Source: Nocardioides baculatus (GTDB lineage Bacteria; Actinomycetota; Actinomycetes; Propionibacteriales; Nocardioidaceae). Taken from it: a stretch of 64,000 bases of DNA. Positions within the stretch are counted from its first letter, which is position 1. Every line of letters begins with the position of its first letter. The translations under genes were made by a program, and so were the position numbers. The DNA lies in NCBI RefSeq assembly GCF_016735675.1, contig NZ_JAERSG010000003.1, positions 558,001-622,000 of the forward strand. Reading direction: 5' to 3'. Below are positions 24,662 to 33,253 of this stretch, piece by piece. The notes below the pieces were generated by a model. That model did not search any database. It was not told where the DNA came from and saw only the letters and a program-made list of their open reading frames with translations.

Positions 24662-25534
24662 TCAGCGCACGACGAGGACCGGGCACTCCGCGCGGTGCAG
24701 CACGGCCTGGCTCACCGAGCCGAGCAGCAGGCCGCTGAACCAGCCGAGTCCGCGCGAGCCGACCACGACCAGCGACGCGCTGGCCGAGGCGTCCGCCAGG
24801 CAGCGCTCCGGCGGCACCGCGACCACCTCCTGCTCGAGGTGCACGTCGGGGTGGTCCTCACGGATGCCGGCGACCGCCTCGGCGAGGAGGCGCTCACGGT
24901 CCGCGGTGTCCACGCTCCGCGGCGCGGCCGCCCACACGTCGGTGGACGGCACGTGCGCGTGGAACCCGTGGATCGCCAGCACGGTCTCGCCGGTCACCTC
25001 GGCACGCCGGCAGGCCTGCTCCAGCGCCGCCTCGCTCGAGCCGGAGCCGTCGATCCCGACGACGATGCGTCGCGCGTCGGGATCGCGCGGCTCGCGGACG
25101 ACGACGACCGGGCAGGCCGCGTGCCGGGCCAGGTGCTGGCTGACCGAGCCGATCAGCGCCTCCCCCGCTGCCCCGTGACCGCGACTGCCGACGACCATCA
25201 TCGATGCGGAGGCCGAGGCCTGGACGAGCTCCGCCACCACCGGGCCGGCGCGTTTCTCGGTCGTCACGTCGGCCACGCCCTCGTCGGCCAGCAGCTTGGC
25301 GGCCTCGTCCAGCAGTGCGGCGCAGTCGAGGACGTAGCCCTCGGTGACCACGATCGTGCCGCCGACCGCTCCGATCCCGCCGAGCCCGCCCCACATCTGC
25401 GGTGCGATCTCGTCGACAGCCATCACGTGCACGGGCAGGCCGGTGCGGAGGGACTCGTGGGCGGTCCAGCTCAGGCCGCGTCGCGCGTCGACCGAGCCGT
25501 CGTACGCCAGCAGGAGGGGCAGTGTCGTGGTCAT
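24662..25534 (-). CDS. Universal stress protein, two Usp domains
   Basis: 290-aa tandem UspA protein. Each domain carries the ATP-binding signature G-2x-G-9x-G(S/T): VGSRGHGAAGEALIGSVSQ in the first (about residues 115-135) and VGSRGLGWFSGLLLGSVSQ in the second (about 257-276). Both are intact, so ATP binding is expected. Tandem Usp proteins in actinobacteria are often linked to hypoxia and dormancy; nothing in the flanks confirms that here. ATG 25534 follows GGAGG. It sits downstream of the Mim-like accessory operon in the same direction but with a 67-bp gap. Confidence 0.92.
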   Translation of the reverse strand: MTTTLPLLLAYDGSVDARRGLSWTAHESLRTGLPVHVMAVDEIAPQMWGGLGGIGAVGGTIVVTEGYVLDCAALLDEAAKLLADEGVADVTTEKRAGPVVAELVQASASASMMVVGSRGHGAAGEALIGSVSQHLARHAACPVVVVREPRDPDARRIVVGIDGSGSSEAALEQACRRAEVTGETVLAIHGFHAHVPSTDVWAAAPRSVDTADRERLLAEAVAGIREDHPDVHLEQEVVAVPPERCLADASASASLVVVGSRGLGWFSGLLLGSVSQAVLHRAECPVLVVR

Positions 25535-25601
25535 GCCTCCAGCGTGGTGGCGTCGACCGCCCGACGGCAGGGTCGTTGGTCCCGGCGCCGCGGGACCTGC
25601 G

Positions 25602-25925
25602 TCAGTCGACCTTCATCTCGCCCAGCTCGTTCCAGCCGTCCTGGTCGACGGACTGGCTGACGATCTTCGGCGTGGACGCGAGGTAGGGCGGCAGCTCGGA
25701 CTGGGCGGCCTTGAAGTGGTCCGACGAGACGTGGGCGCCGCCGGCGTCGCCGTCGCGGAACGCCTCGACCAGGACGTACTCGTTCGGGTCGTCGAGGCTG
25801 CGCGACCACTCGAACCACAGGCAGCCCTCCTCCGCGCGGGTGGCCTCGGTGAAGGCTCGCGAGATATCGGGCCAGTCCTCCGCGTGCTCCGGCTTGATGG
25901 CGAACTTGGCGGTGATGAAGATCAA
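25602..25925 (-). CDS. Antibiotic biosynthesis monooxygenase (ABM) family protein, TTG start
   Basis: 107-aa ferredoxin-like ABM/quinol monooxygenase domain (FITAKFAIKPEHAEDW..., then EEGCLWFEWSRSLDDPNEYVLVEAF..., then HVSSDHFKAAQSELP with the conserved His). These dimeric, cofactor-free proteins oxidise or bind quinols and related aromatics. No ATG or GTG fits: TTG 25925 has a clear GAGGAG 5 nt upstream and begins exactly at the domain, so a TTG start is called. It is last in the amidohydrolase-ADH operon, 34 bp after the DUF1097 gene. Confidence 0.83.
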   Translation of the reverse strand: MIFITAKFAIKPEHAEDWPDISRAFTEATRAEEGCLWFEWSRSLDDPNEYVLVEAFRDGDAGGAHVSSDHFKAAQSELPPYLASTPKIVSQSVDQDGWNELGEMKVD

Positions 25926-25959
25926 GGTGTCTCCTCGTGGATCGTCGGGTGGTGCCGGG

Positions 25960-26463
25960 TCAGCTGGCGGGTGCCGCGTCAGCCGTGCGGGCCGGGTGCG
26001 AGGACCCGTCGATCGCCGACTGGACCATCGCACCGAGCCGCTCCGAGACGATACCGAGCACCGCCCCGGCGACCACTGCGACCAGCACCCCCGACAGGTC
26101 GAAGCCGGTGCCGAAGAAGACGGCGGTGCCTGCGAACCCTCCGGGGATAAACGACAGCAGCGGGAGGGCCGCCTCGACGCACAGGACGAAGCCGACCACG
26201 GTCACCATCAGCGCCAGCGCGAGCGTCGAGGCGCCGATCGTCTCGAGGCCCTGGCTGATCGCCCAGCCCCAGAAGATCCCCGCGAGGTTGGCGGCGAGTC
26301 CCTTGGCCAGGCCGGTGGTGCCTCCGCCGGAAGCGAAGAAGCAGGCCCAGGCGACGAAGGCGACCCAGGTGATGAGGGTCAGCTCGACACTCGCGAAGGT
26401 CCAGATGCCGGCGAGCACGCCGACCGAGATCCCGATGCCCAACAAGGGCTTCACAGCGTTCAT
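25960..26463 (-). CDS. DUF1097 family membrane protein
   Basis: 167-aa integral membrane protein with about five hydrophobic helices (roughly residues 5-22, 27-45, 55-75, 80-105 and 110-140) and a hydrophilic tail ending SSHPARTADAAPAS. It matches DUF1097, small inner-membrane proteins of unknown function. It lies 12 bp after the alcohol dehydrogenase stop, with AGGAGC before the ATG, so it is part of the operon. Transport of an alcohol, ketone or metal can be imagined but is not supported. Confidence 0.75.
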   Translation of the reverse strand: MNAVKPLLGIGISVGVLAGIWTFASVELTLITWVAFVAWACFFASGGGTTGLAKGLAANLAGIFWGWAISQGLETIGASTLALALMVTVVGFVLCVEAALPLLSFIPGGFAGTAVFFGTGFDLSGVLVAVVAGAVLGIVSERLGAMVQSAIDGSSHPARTADAAPAS

Positions 26464-26475
26464 GGGGGGTGCTCC

Positions 26476-27513
26476 TTAGGGGGTGAGGATCGCGCGACCG
26501 CGGACACGGCCGGCGTCGAGGTCCGAGATGGCCGACTGGAAGTCGTCGAGGGCGTACTTCTGGGTGTGGAGGGTGACCGCGCCGCGGGCGGCGAGGGCCA
26601 TGAGGTCGCACAGGTCGTTGTAGGAGCCGACGAGGTTGCCGATGATGTTCTTCTCGGCCGAGATGAGGTCGATGGTGGGGACGTCGATGTTCTCGCCGTA
26701 GCCGACGACGTGGTAGTCACCGGCCTGGCGGGTCATCGCGAGGCCCTGGGCGGTCGAGCCGCCCTCGCCGACGAAGTCGATGACGACCTCGGCGCCGAGG
26801 CCGCGGGTGATCTCGAGCACCTCCTCGACCTGCTTGCCCTCGGCGACGACGCCGTGGTCGGCGCCGATCGAGAGGGCGAGCTTGAGGGCATCGGGGTTGC
26901 GGTCCACGACGACCAGGTTCGCCGGGGAGAGCGCCTTCATCACCTGGATCCCGATGTGGCCGAGGCCTCCTGCGCCGATCACGACACACGTGTCGCGCGG
27001 CGTCAGCCGGCGCGCGGCCTTGGCGGCCGCGTGGTAGGCCGTGAGGCCGGCGTCTGCCAGTGCTGCCACGTCGGCGGGCTCGAGCGAGTCGTCGATGGGT
27101 ACGACGCTGCGCGCCGAGGTCCTGAGGTACTCGGCGTACCCGCCGTCGGTGTTGATCCCGGGGAACTGGTTGTTCTCGCAGTGCACGTCGTCGCCGGTGC
27201 GGCACGCGCGACACAGCCCGCAGGTGATGAGCGGGTGCACGATCACCTTGTCGCCCTCGCGGACGTTGGTCACCGCCGACCCGACCTCGTGTACCCAACC
27301 GGCGTTCTCGTGGCCGATCGTGTAGGGCAGCGTGACGCCGGACTTCTCCTCCCACTGCCCCTCGAGGATGTGGAGGTCGGTGCGGCAGACGCCGGCGCCG
27401 CCGATCCGGACGATCACGTCGAAGGGTCCCGTGGCCTCGGGGACGTCGACCTCGTGCATCTCGAGGTCCTGGTGGTAGCCGACGACCTGGACGGCTCGCA
27501 TCTTCGTGCTCAT
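26476..27513 (-). CDS. NAD-dependent zinc alcohol dehydrogenase
   Basis: 345-aa zinc MDR alcohol dehydrogenase. Catalytic zinc ligands lie in GVCRTDLH and GHE (GHENAGWVHEVG). Structural zinc cysteines lie in CGLCRACRTGDDVHC. The Rossmann motif is GAGGLGHIGIQ, followed by an acidic residue (VVVDRNP) that favours NAD. In Mim/Prm clusters the homologous gene oxidises 2-propanol or another alcohol from alkane hydroxylation. The ATG overlaps the stop of the DUF59-type gene by 4 nt. Confidence 0.92.
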   Translation of the reverse strand: MSTKMRAVQVVGYHQDLEMHEVDVPEATGPFDVIVRIGGAGVCRTDLHILEGQWEEKSGVTLPYTIGHENAGWVHEVGSAVTNVREGDKVIVHPLITCGLCRACRTGDDVHCENNQFPGINTDGGYAEYLRTSARSVVPIDDSLEPADVAALADAGLTAYHAAAKAARRLTPRDTCVVIGAGGLGHIGIQVMKALSPANLVVVDRNPDALKLALSIGADHGVVAEGKQVEEVLEITRGLGAEVVIDFVGEGGSTAQGLAMTRQAGDYHVVGYGENIDVPTIDLISAEKNIIGNLVGSYNDLCDLMALAARGAVTLHTQKYALDDFQSAISDLDAGRVRGRAILTP

Positions 27514-28319
27514 GGGCTTGACTCCTTCTGGGATCGGGGCAGCAGCGCTGAAAGGGGGACGAACGTGGGGTCCGACGGCTCCTCGCCGTCCGCGCGACGG
27601 GTCTGGTCGTCACCCGAGCCGGGGTAGCGGGTGCGGAGCAGGCCGCGGCAGAAGTGAGCGTTGCCGTCGATCGAGATCCGGGTGGACCTCGCGCGCCGCA
27701 GCGCCATCGGCACCTGCCGGGGCTCGTAGCCGACGCCGTGCTGGTCGACCATGACCTGCGCCGACGCCTGGCAGCCGAGGCCCAGCGTCGTGCGTCGCCG
27801 CAGCAGCGACTCCTTCTCGTGCCCGTCCGGCAGGTCGGCCAGCACCACTCGCCCGAGCTCGGCCTCCGTGAGGTCGACGTCGGATCGGAGCAGCGCCGTC
27901 AGGCACCGCTCCATCGCGGCCGTGTGGGCCTTGACCTGGAACGTGTGCCGCAGCTCGTCGAGGCTGTCCTCGGCCTCGTGCCGGAACGTGCCCCGATAGC
28001 CTGCGTCGGTGGCCAGCCCGTGGTTGATGATCGCCGAGTCGTGGTGGTCGTCGAGCTCGACCACGACCCGACCGACGCCCGGGAGCGCGCGCAACGCGTC
28101 CTGGGAGTCCGATGCCATCAGGTAGGCGAAGTTCGGCGAGCAGAACGACGTCGGCAGGCGCAGGTGCACCTCCAGGTCGCGGCCGACGATGTCGACCGAC
28201 CGGACGAAGCCGAGGTCGGTGATGGGCTCGTCGAGCTCGGGGTCGAACACCACGTCGAGCGCGCGGCGTACGGCGTCCTGCGTCACCTCGTGGGCCGGGG
28301 CCGCGGCGAGGGTGGTCAT
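27510..28319 (-). CDS. DUF59/PaaD-type metal-sulfur cluster assembly protein
   Basis: 269-aa protein whose N-terminal 110 residues form a MIP18/DUF59 domain (VRRALDVVFDPELDEPITDLGFVRSVDI and the Cys-containing TSFCSPNFAYLMASD). The remaining 160 residues (helical, then HFCRGLLRTRYPGSGDD) are specific to this subgroup. DUF59 proteins assist iron-sulfur or other metal centre assembly. In Mim/Prm-like clusters this gene lies between the amidohydrolase and the alcohol dehydrogenase, exactly as here. ATG 28319 overlaps the amidohydrolase stop by 1 nt (TGATG). Confidence 0.82.
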   Translation of the reverse strand: MTTLAAAPAHEVTQDAVRRALDVVFDPELDEPITDLGFVRSVDIVGRDLEVHLRLPTSFCSPNFAYLMASDSQDALRALPGVGRVVVELDDHHDSAIINHGLATDAGYRGTFRHEAEDSLDELRHTFQVKAHTAAMERCLTALLRSDVDLTEAELGRVVLADLPDGHEKESLLRRRTTLGLGCQASAQVMVDQHGVGYEPRQVPMALRRARSTRISIDGNAHFCRGLLRTRYPGSGDDQTRRADGEEPSDPTFVPLSALLPRSQKESSP

Positions 28320-29362
28320 CACACGCTCGCCAGGTCGGCGGCCTCGGGCTGGCGCGGACCCGTCTCGGTCTCGTCGGCCTCGGGCAGCCGGAGCTCGGCC
28401 GGCACCTCGATGTCGTACATCTTGGCGGCGTTGAGGCCCAGGATCTTCTTCTTCGTGTCCGTGCTGATCGGTGCGTACTCGCTCATGTCCTCCGGGATCT
28501 GGAAGTCGACGAACTGCTCGATCAGCCAGCGCGGGGTCCACAGGGCGTAGTCAGAGGAGAACTGGATGCGGTCCTCGCCGATCCAGTAGAGGAGCTCGCC
28601 GATGATCTGCGCGAAGTAGCGCGGCCGCGTGTGGATGAACGGCATCGCCACCGCGAGGCCACCGTGCACGTTGGGCTCCTGCGTCGCGATCCAGCAGAAG
28701 TCCTCGAGGCGCGGCAGACCGACGTGCTCGACGACGAAGTTGAGGTCGGTGAAGTCGGTCGCGACGTGGTCCACGTCCGCGACGTCGAAGGCGTCCCGGT
28801 CGAGGGGGCGGATCGTCGGGCCCTTGTGGATGTGGATGTTCGTGATGCCCAGCTCGCGGCACAGCTCGAAGTAGCGGTAGGCCATCGGGTCGTCGAGCTT
28901 CCAGCCGCGTGAGTCGCCGTGCCATTCCGCGGTGTAGAGCTTCACGCCCTTGAGCCCGAACCGCTCCGCGTCCGCCCGGAGCTGGTCCAGGCCGGCCTCG
29001 CCGTTGCGGGGGTCGAAGTTGTGGTTGTAGGTCAGCTTGTCCGGGTGCTTCGCGGCGAGCGCCGACGCCTCCTCGGTCTGCCCGAAGCCCCGGTGGTAGA
29101 ACTCGCCGAGGTGGGCCGGCTGGAAGATCGCGTGGTCGACGTAGCCGTCGGTGAACAGGTCCTTCATGAGCCGCTCGCCACCCTGGTAGGCGTAGTCCTC
29201 CATGGACCACACCTCGGACTCCGGCGAGAGGTTGCGGTGGTAGTCGTAGAAGCAGTCGATGAACTGCTGGCCCTGGACGTTCTTGATGTTCTCGGGCCGC
29301 GCGTCCCACAGGGCGATGTGGGCGTCGACGATGAAGTAGTTCTCGCCGTCCTTGCTGTACAT
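28319..29362 (-). CDS. Amidohydrolase-2 family protein of Mim/Prm clusters
   Basis: 347-aa TIM-barrel protein of the amidohydrolase-2 family (decarboxylase/hydrolase type). Metal-site elements are degenerate at the N terminus (VDAHIALWD instead of DxHxH), with NIHIHKG and FVVEHVGLPRLEDF in the middle and SSDYALWTP near the C terminus. It is typical of the amidohydrolase found next to binuclear propane/phenol monooxygenases, where a maturation role has been suggested. ATG 29362 has GGAGG 5 nt upstream; the frame extends back to 29401 without a ribosome site. First gene of the operon. Confidence 0.87.
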   Translation of the reverse strand: MYSKDGENYFIVDAHIALWDARPENIKNVQGQQFIDCFYDYHRNLSPESEVWSMEDYAYQGGERLMKDLFTDGYVDHAIFQPAHLGEFYHRGFGQTEEASALAAKHPDKLTYNHNFDPRNGEAGLDQLRADAERFGLKGVKLYTAEWHGDSRGWKLDDPMAYRYFELCRELGITNIHIHKGPTIRPLDRDAFDVADVDHVATDFTDLNFVVEHVGLPRLEDFCWIATQEPNVHGGLAVAMPFIHTRPRYFAQIIGELLYWIGEDRIQFSSDYALWTPRWLIEQFVDFQIPEDMSEYAPISTDTKKKILGLNAAKMYDIEVPAELRLPEADETETGPRQPEAADLASV

Positions 29363-29452
29363 GTGGTCCTCCGGTGCTGGCAGTCGAGTGACGGGGGTCA
29401 CGTCCGGCTCTCGACGCTAGGCCGTCACGTGGCCGTCGCCGCCCTCGCCGAC

Positions 29453-29490
29453 GTCCCACTTTGAGATCTGGGCTCGTCCCAATTTGGGAC
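29453..29490. promoter_or_regulatory. Tandem GTCCCA-type palindromes, putative activator sites
   Basis: GTCCCAATTTGGGAC (29476-29490) is a perfect 15-bp dyad. A 12-of-15 match, GTCCCACTTTGAGAT, sits at 29453-29467, 23 bp upstream (about two helical turns). Both lie in the divergent gap between the amidohydrolase operon and the MimR-like activator, as expected for its binding sites. Confidence 0.55.
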
Positions 29491-29536
29491 GCCACCGGGC
29501 CCCTTGGAACCGGCCCGCGGATGTAACGTCGGTCAC

Positions 29537-31078
29537 ATGACGAAGGGGGTGCACCCCACGGCCGAGGCTGTCCCTGAGCGCGTCCGGCGGCACCGGGAGC
29601 TCCAGCAGGCGCGGGTCGGCGGACCGTTGCCCCATGCGCCCGCACGACTGTCGAACCGCTTGGTCGCGTCCTGGCAGCGCAGCGAGGACTACGGCGTGCC
29701 GCTGGAGGGTATCGACCCGTCGTTCGTCGGCACCTTCGACAACGAGTCATTGTTCTTCGAGTGCGGGCGCGAGGTGCTCAGCGGGCTGCACAGGACTCTG
29801 GCCAACGAGCCTGTCTCGCTCATGCTCACCGACGCCGACGGACTGGTGCTCAACCGGATGAGCGGGGACGCGGCGCTGCTGCGGGCACTGGACGCGGTCC
29901 ACCTCGCACCGGGCTTCGCCTACGCCGAGCGAACCGTCGGCACCAACGGGCTCGGGCTCGCCATCGCCGACCGCGTGCCGACGGTCGTGCGGGCCGAGGA
30001 GCACTACGCCCTCAACCTGACCACCTACACCTGCGCCGCCGTGCCGGTCCTCGATCCGCTGACCGGTCAGCTGGAAGGCTGCGTCAACCTCACGACCTGG
30101 TCCAGCCAGTCCAGCGACCTGCTGCTGGCCCTGGCCCAGTCGGCCGCCAGCAACACCTCGGCCCTGATGCTGGCACGCTCGCGAGGGCAGCGGCCTCGGC
30201 CGGCCCAGCGGGGCGAGGTCTTCCGGGTGGAGACGCCACGCCTGGAGCCTGGGTCGGGGACGCTCACCACGCTCGGTCCTGCCTGGACCGACGCGCTCGG
30301 GCAGGCGGGCGCCGCGATCGCCGCCGGCCGCATCGTCGCCGCCGTGGGCGAGGACGGCACTGGTCGGGCCACGCTGCTCGCCCAGGCCATGCGTCAGCAG
30401 TACCCCCGTGAACGGATCCTGGCGGCGTCACCGCCGGCGCCCCAGGACAGCGAGGCCTGGATCGGGCTGTGGACCCCCGAGCTCGGGAAGCCCGACACCG
30501 GCATCCTCGTCCGCGACGTCGACCGGCTGCCGGCCTGGGTGACCGAGCACATCCGCGACCTGGTGCTGCAGGCCAGGGTCCGCGCGGCCGGGGCCGAGGG
30601 CGTGCCGTTCTGCGTGACCGCGAGCCGCTTCGAGTCCATCCCTGCAGCCCTCGCCCCGCTCGTCGAAGTGGTGGTGGCCGTGCCGCCGCTGCGCGAGCGC
30701 CTCGAGGACGTGATGCCGATCGCCCACCACGTCGCTCGACGGGCACGCGGGCGCGACGTGACCATCGCCGGCGCCGCCGAGACCGCCCTGCGCGGCTGCG
30801 GCTGGCCGGGCAACGTCCGCCAGCTCGTCGACGAGGTCACCCGTGCGGTCGGCCACGGCGACGTGCTCGACGTACGACACCTGTCCGCCGACGTGCTCTC
30901 CGGCACCTCCCGCCGGCTGACCCGGATCGAGGCCTTCGAACGGGACGAGATCGTCCGGGTGCTCACCCGGCCCGGCATCTCGATGCAGGAGGCCGGTGAG
31001 GAGCTGGGCATGAGCCGGTCGACGGTCTACCGCAAGATCGCCCAGTACGACATCCACGTCCCGCGGGTCGGGGCCTGA
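29537..31078 (+). CDS. MimR/AcoR-like GAF-AAA-Fis transcriptional activator
   Basis: 513-aa regulator. An N-terminal GAF-like sensor region spans about residues 40-210 (AERTVGTNGLGLAIADR is typical). A reduced AAA domain spans about 255-430. A Fis-type HTH closes the protein (ERDEIVRVLTRPGISMQEAGEELGMSRSTVYRKIAQY). The Walker A is degenerate (GEDGTGRATLL) and the GAFTGA loop that contacts sigma-54 is missing, in line with actinobacteria lacking sigma-54. ATG 29537 is used. It diverges from the alcohol/amidohydrolase operon, matching the position of mimR relative to mim genes in mycobacteria. Confidence 0.87.
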   Translation: MTKGVHPTAEAVPERVRRHRELQQARVGGPLPHAPARLSNRLVASWQRSEDYGVPLEGIDPSFVGTFDNESLFFECGREVLSGLHRTLANEPVSLMLTDADGLVLNRMSGDAALLRALDAVHLAPGFAYAERTVGTNGLGLAIADRVPTVVRAEEHYALNLTTYTCAAVPVLDPLTGQLEGCVNLTTWSSQSSDLLLALAQSAASNTSALMLARSRGQRPRPAQRGEVFRVETPRLEPGSGTLTTLGPAWTDALGQAGAAIAAGRIVAAVGEDGTGRATLLAQAMRQQYPRERILAASPPAPQDSEAWIGLWTPELGKPDTGILVRDVDRLPAWVTEHIRDLVLQARVRAAGAEGVPFCVTASRFESIPAALAPLVEVVVAVPPLRERLEDVMPIAHHVARRARGRDVTIAGAAETALRGCGWPGNVRQLVDEVTRAVGHGDVLDVRHLSADVLSGTSRRLTRIEAFERDEIVRVLTRPGISMQEAGEELGMSRSTVYRKIAQYDIHVPRVGA

Positions 31079-31180
31079 CTGCCCGATCGCCCTTCGGGAG
31101 GTGACCGCACCCCGGCGACCCGTCCTAGCGTCGACAGGCGGGCGCAACACGGCGTCCCGCCCACCTTCTTGGGAGCCTCC

Positions 31181-33253
31181 ATGGCCACACGACCGAGCAC
31201 GACGAACGACGAGCGCGGCGAGGGCGACGAGCTCCACCAGGGCGTCAAGCGCGGCGAGCGGATGACCACCGCGACCGGTACGCCGCTGGGAGACGGGCAG
31301 AACTCGCTGAAGGTCGGCGAGCGCGGGCCGACGCTGCTCGAGGACTTCGCCTTCCGCGACAAGATGTTCCACTTCGACCACGAGCGGATCCCGGAGCGGG
31401 TCGTGCACGCGCGCGGTTACAGCGCCCACGCGACGCTCGAGTGCCTCGACGCCATCCCCGACCTGACCCGGGCCGCGCCCTTCCAGCGCAAGGGCAAGAA
31501 GACCGAGGCCTTCGTCCGGTTCTCCACCGTCGCCGGCAACCTCGGCTCCCCCGACCTCGCCCGTGACGTGCGCGGCTTCGCGGTCAAGACGTACACCGAG
31601 GAGGGCAACTGGGACCTGGTCGGCAACAACATCCCGGTCTTCTTCATCCAGGACGCGATGAAGTTCCCCGACCTCGTGCACGCGGTCAAGGAGGAGCAGG
31701 ACCGCGGTTGGCCGCAGGCTGCCTCGGCCCACGACACCTTCTGGGACTTCGTGTCCCTCATGCCGGAGTCGACGCACATGCTGTTGTGGGCGATGAGCGA
31801 CCGCGCGATCCCCCGGTCGTTCCGCTTCATGGAGGGCTTCGGCGTCCACACCTACCGCTTCGTCAACGCCGACGGCGAGGCGTCGTTCGTGAAGTTCCAC
31901 TGGAAGCCGCGCCAGGGCATGCAGTCGGTCGTGTGGAACGAGGCGCTCAAGATCAACGGTGCTGACCCCGACTTCCACCGCCGCGACCTCCACGCCGCGA
32001 TCGAGAGCGGCGACCTCCCCCAGTGGGACCTCGGCGTGCAGGTCTTCGACGACACCTTCGCCGACGAGTTCGACTTCGACGTCCTCGACGCGACCAAGCT
32101 GATCCCCGAGGAGGTGCTGCCGGTGCGGATCATCGCGCGGCTGACCCTCGACCGGAACGTCGACAACATGTTCGCCGAGAACGAGCAGGTCGCCTTCGGC
32201 ACCCACAACGTCATCCCGGGCATCGACTTCAGCAACGACCCGCTGCTCCAGGGCCGCAACTTCTCCTACCTCGACACCCAGCTCAAGCGGCTCGGCAGCA
32301 CCAACTTCACCCAGCTGCCGGTCAACGCCCCACGCTGTCCCGTCATGCACTTCCAGCGCGATGGGCACATGCAGACCGACCCCCAGCTCGGCCGCGGCAC
32401 CTACGAGCCCAACTCCCTCACCGGCGACGACCGCGGTCCGCGGGCCGACGTGGTCCAGGGCTACCAGAGCGTGATGCGCGAGGAGGCCGGTCCGACCCGT
32501 CGTCTGCGGGCCGAGTCGTTCGCCGACCACTACAGCCAGGCCCGTCAGTTCTTCCTCAGCCAGACCGAGGTGGAGCAGGGCCACATCGTCGACGCGTTCT
32601 CCTTCGAGCTCGCCAAGGTCGAGGACCCCAAGATCCGCACCCGGATGCTGGGCAACCTGCGCAACGTCCACGAGGACCTCGCGCAGTCCGTGGCCGACAA
32701 GCTCGCGACGCCGCTGCCCGAGGCCTCCGAGGCCGCGGTGCCGACGCGCACGGACCTGCCGGAGTCGCCCGCGCTGAGCATCCTGCGCAACGGCCCGGAG
32801 TCGTTCGCCGGACGCAAGCTCGGCGTGCTGGTGACCGACGGCAGCGACAAGGCCGTCGTACGAGCCGTCGCGTCGGCGTTCGAGGACGCGGGTGCGGTCG
32901 TGGAGTACGTCGCCCCGGCCATCGGGCCGATCAAGCTCCGGGGCGGCGGCACGCTGACCCCCGACCACGCGATCGACGGCGGGCCGTCGGTGCTCTTCGA
33001 CGCCGTGGCGCTGCTCCCCTCGGCCGACGGTGCCGCCGACCTCGCCACCCGCGCCAGCGCGCAGGACTTCGTCAGCGACGCGTTCGCGCACCACAAGCTG
33101 GTCGGGACGGGGGCCGACGCGACGGCCCTCCTCGCCGCGGCGGGCGTGGAGCCGGACGAGGGATTCGTGGACCTCGCGTCGGCCGACGACGCCACGGTGT
33201 TCGTCACCCGGTGCGCCTCGCTGCGCCACTGGGAGCGTGCCGTCCGTGCCTGA
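31181..33253 (+). CDS. katE: Large-subunit catalase (HPII/KatE type)
   Basis: 690-aa monofunctional haem catalase. Distal His76 lies in [14 protein letters not shown], the essential Asn region is VGNNIPVFF (residues 147-155), and the proximal Tyr363 lies in RNFSYLDTQ. Residues 500-690 form the extra C-terminal flavodoxin/DJ-1-like domain ([13 protein letters not shown]...) typical of large-subunit clade 2 enzymes. It converts H2O2 to water and oxygen in the cytoplasm. ATG 31181 has GGGAG upstream. The next gene starts inside its last codons, so the catalase is the head of a four-gene run. Confidence 0.95.
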   Translation: MATRPSTTNDERGEGDELHQGVKRGERMTTATGTPLGDGQNSLKVGERGPTLLEDFAFRDKMFHFDHERIPERVVHARGYSAHATLECLDAIPDLTRAAPFQRKGKKTEAFVRFSTVAGNLGSPDLARDVRGFAVKTYTEEGNWDLVGNNIPVFFIQDAMKFPDLVHAVKEEQDRGWPQAASAHDTFWDFVSLMPESTHMLLWAMSDRAIPRSFRFMEGFGVHTYRFVNADGEASFVKFHWKPRQGMQSVVWNEALKINGADPDFHRRDLHAAIESGDLPQWDLGVQVFDDTFADEFDFDVLDATKLIPEEVLPVRIIARLTLDRNVDNMFAENEQVAFGTHNVIPGIDFSNDPLLQGRNFSYLDTQLKRLGSTNFTQLPVNAPRCPVMHFQRDGHMQTDPQLGRGTYEPNSLTGDDRGPRADVVQGYQSVMREEAGPTRRLRAESFADHYSQARQFFLSQTEVEQGHIVDAFSFELAKVEDPKIRTRMLGNLRNVHEDLAQSVADKLATPLPEASEAAVPTRTDLPESPALSILRNGPESFAGRKLGVLVTDGSDKAVVRAVASAFEDAGAVVEYVAPAIGPIKLRGGGTLTPDHAIDGGPSVLFDAVALLPSADGAADLATRASAQDFVSDAFAHHKLVGTGADATALLAAAGVEPDEGFVDLASADDATVFVTRCASLRHWERAVRA

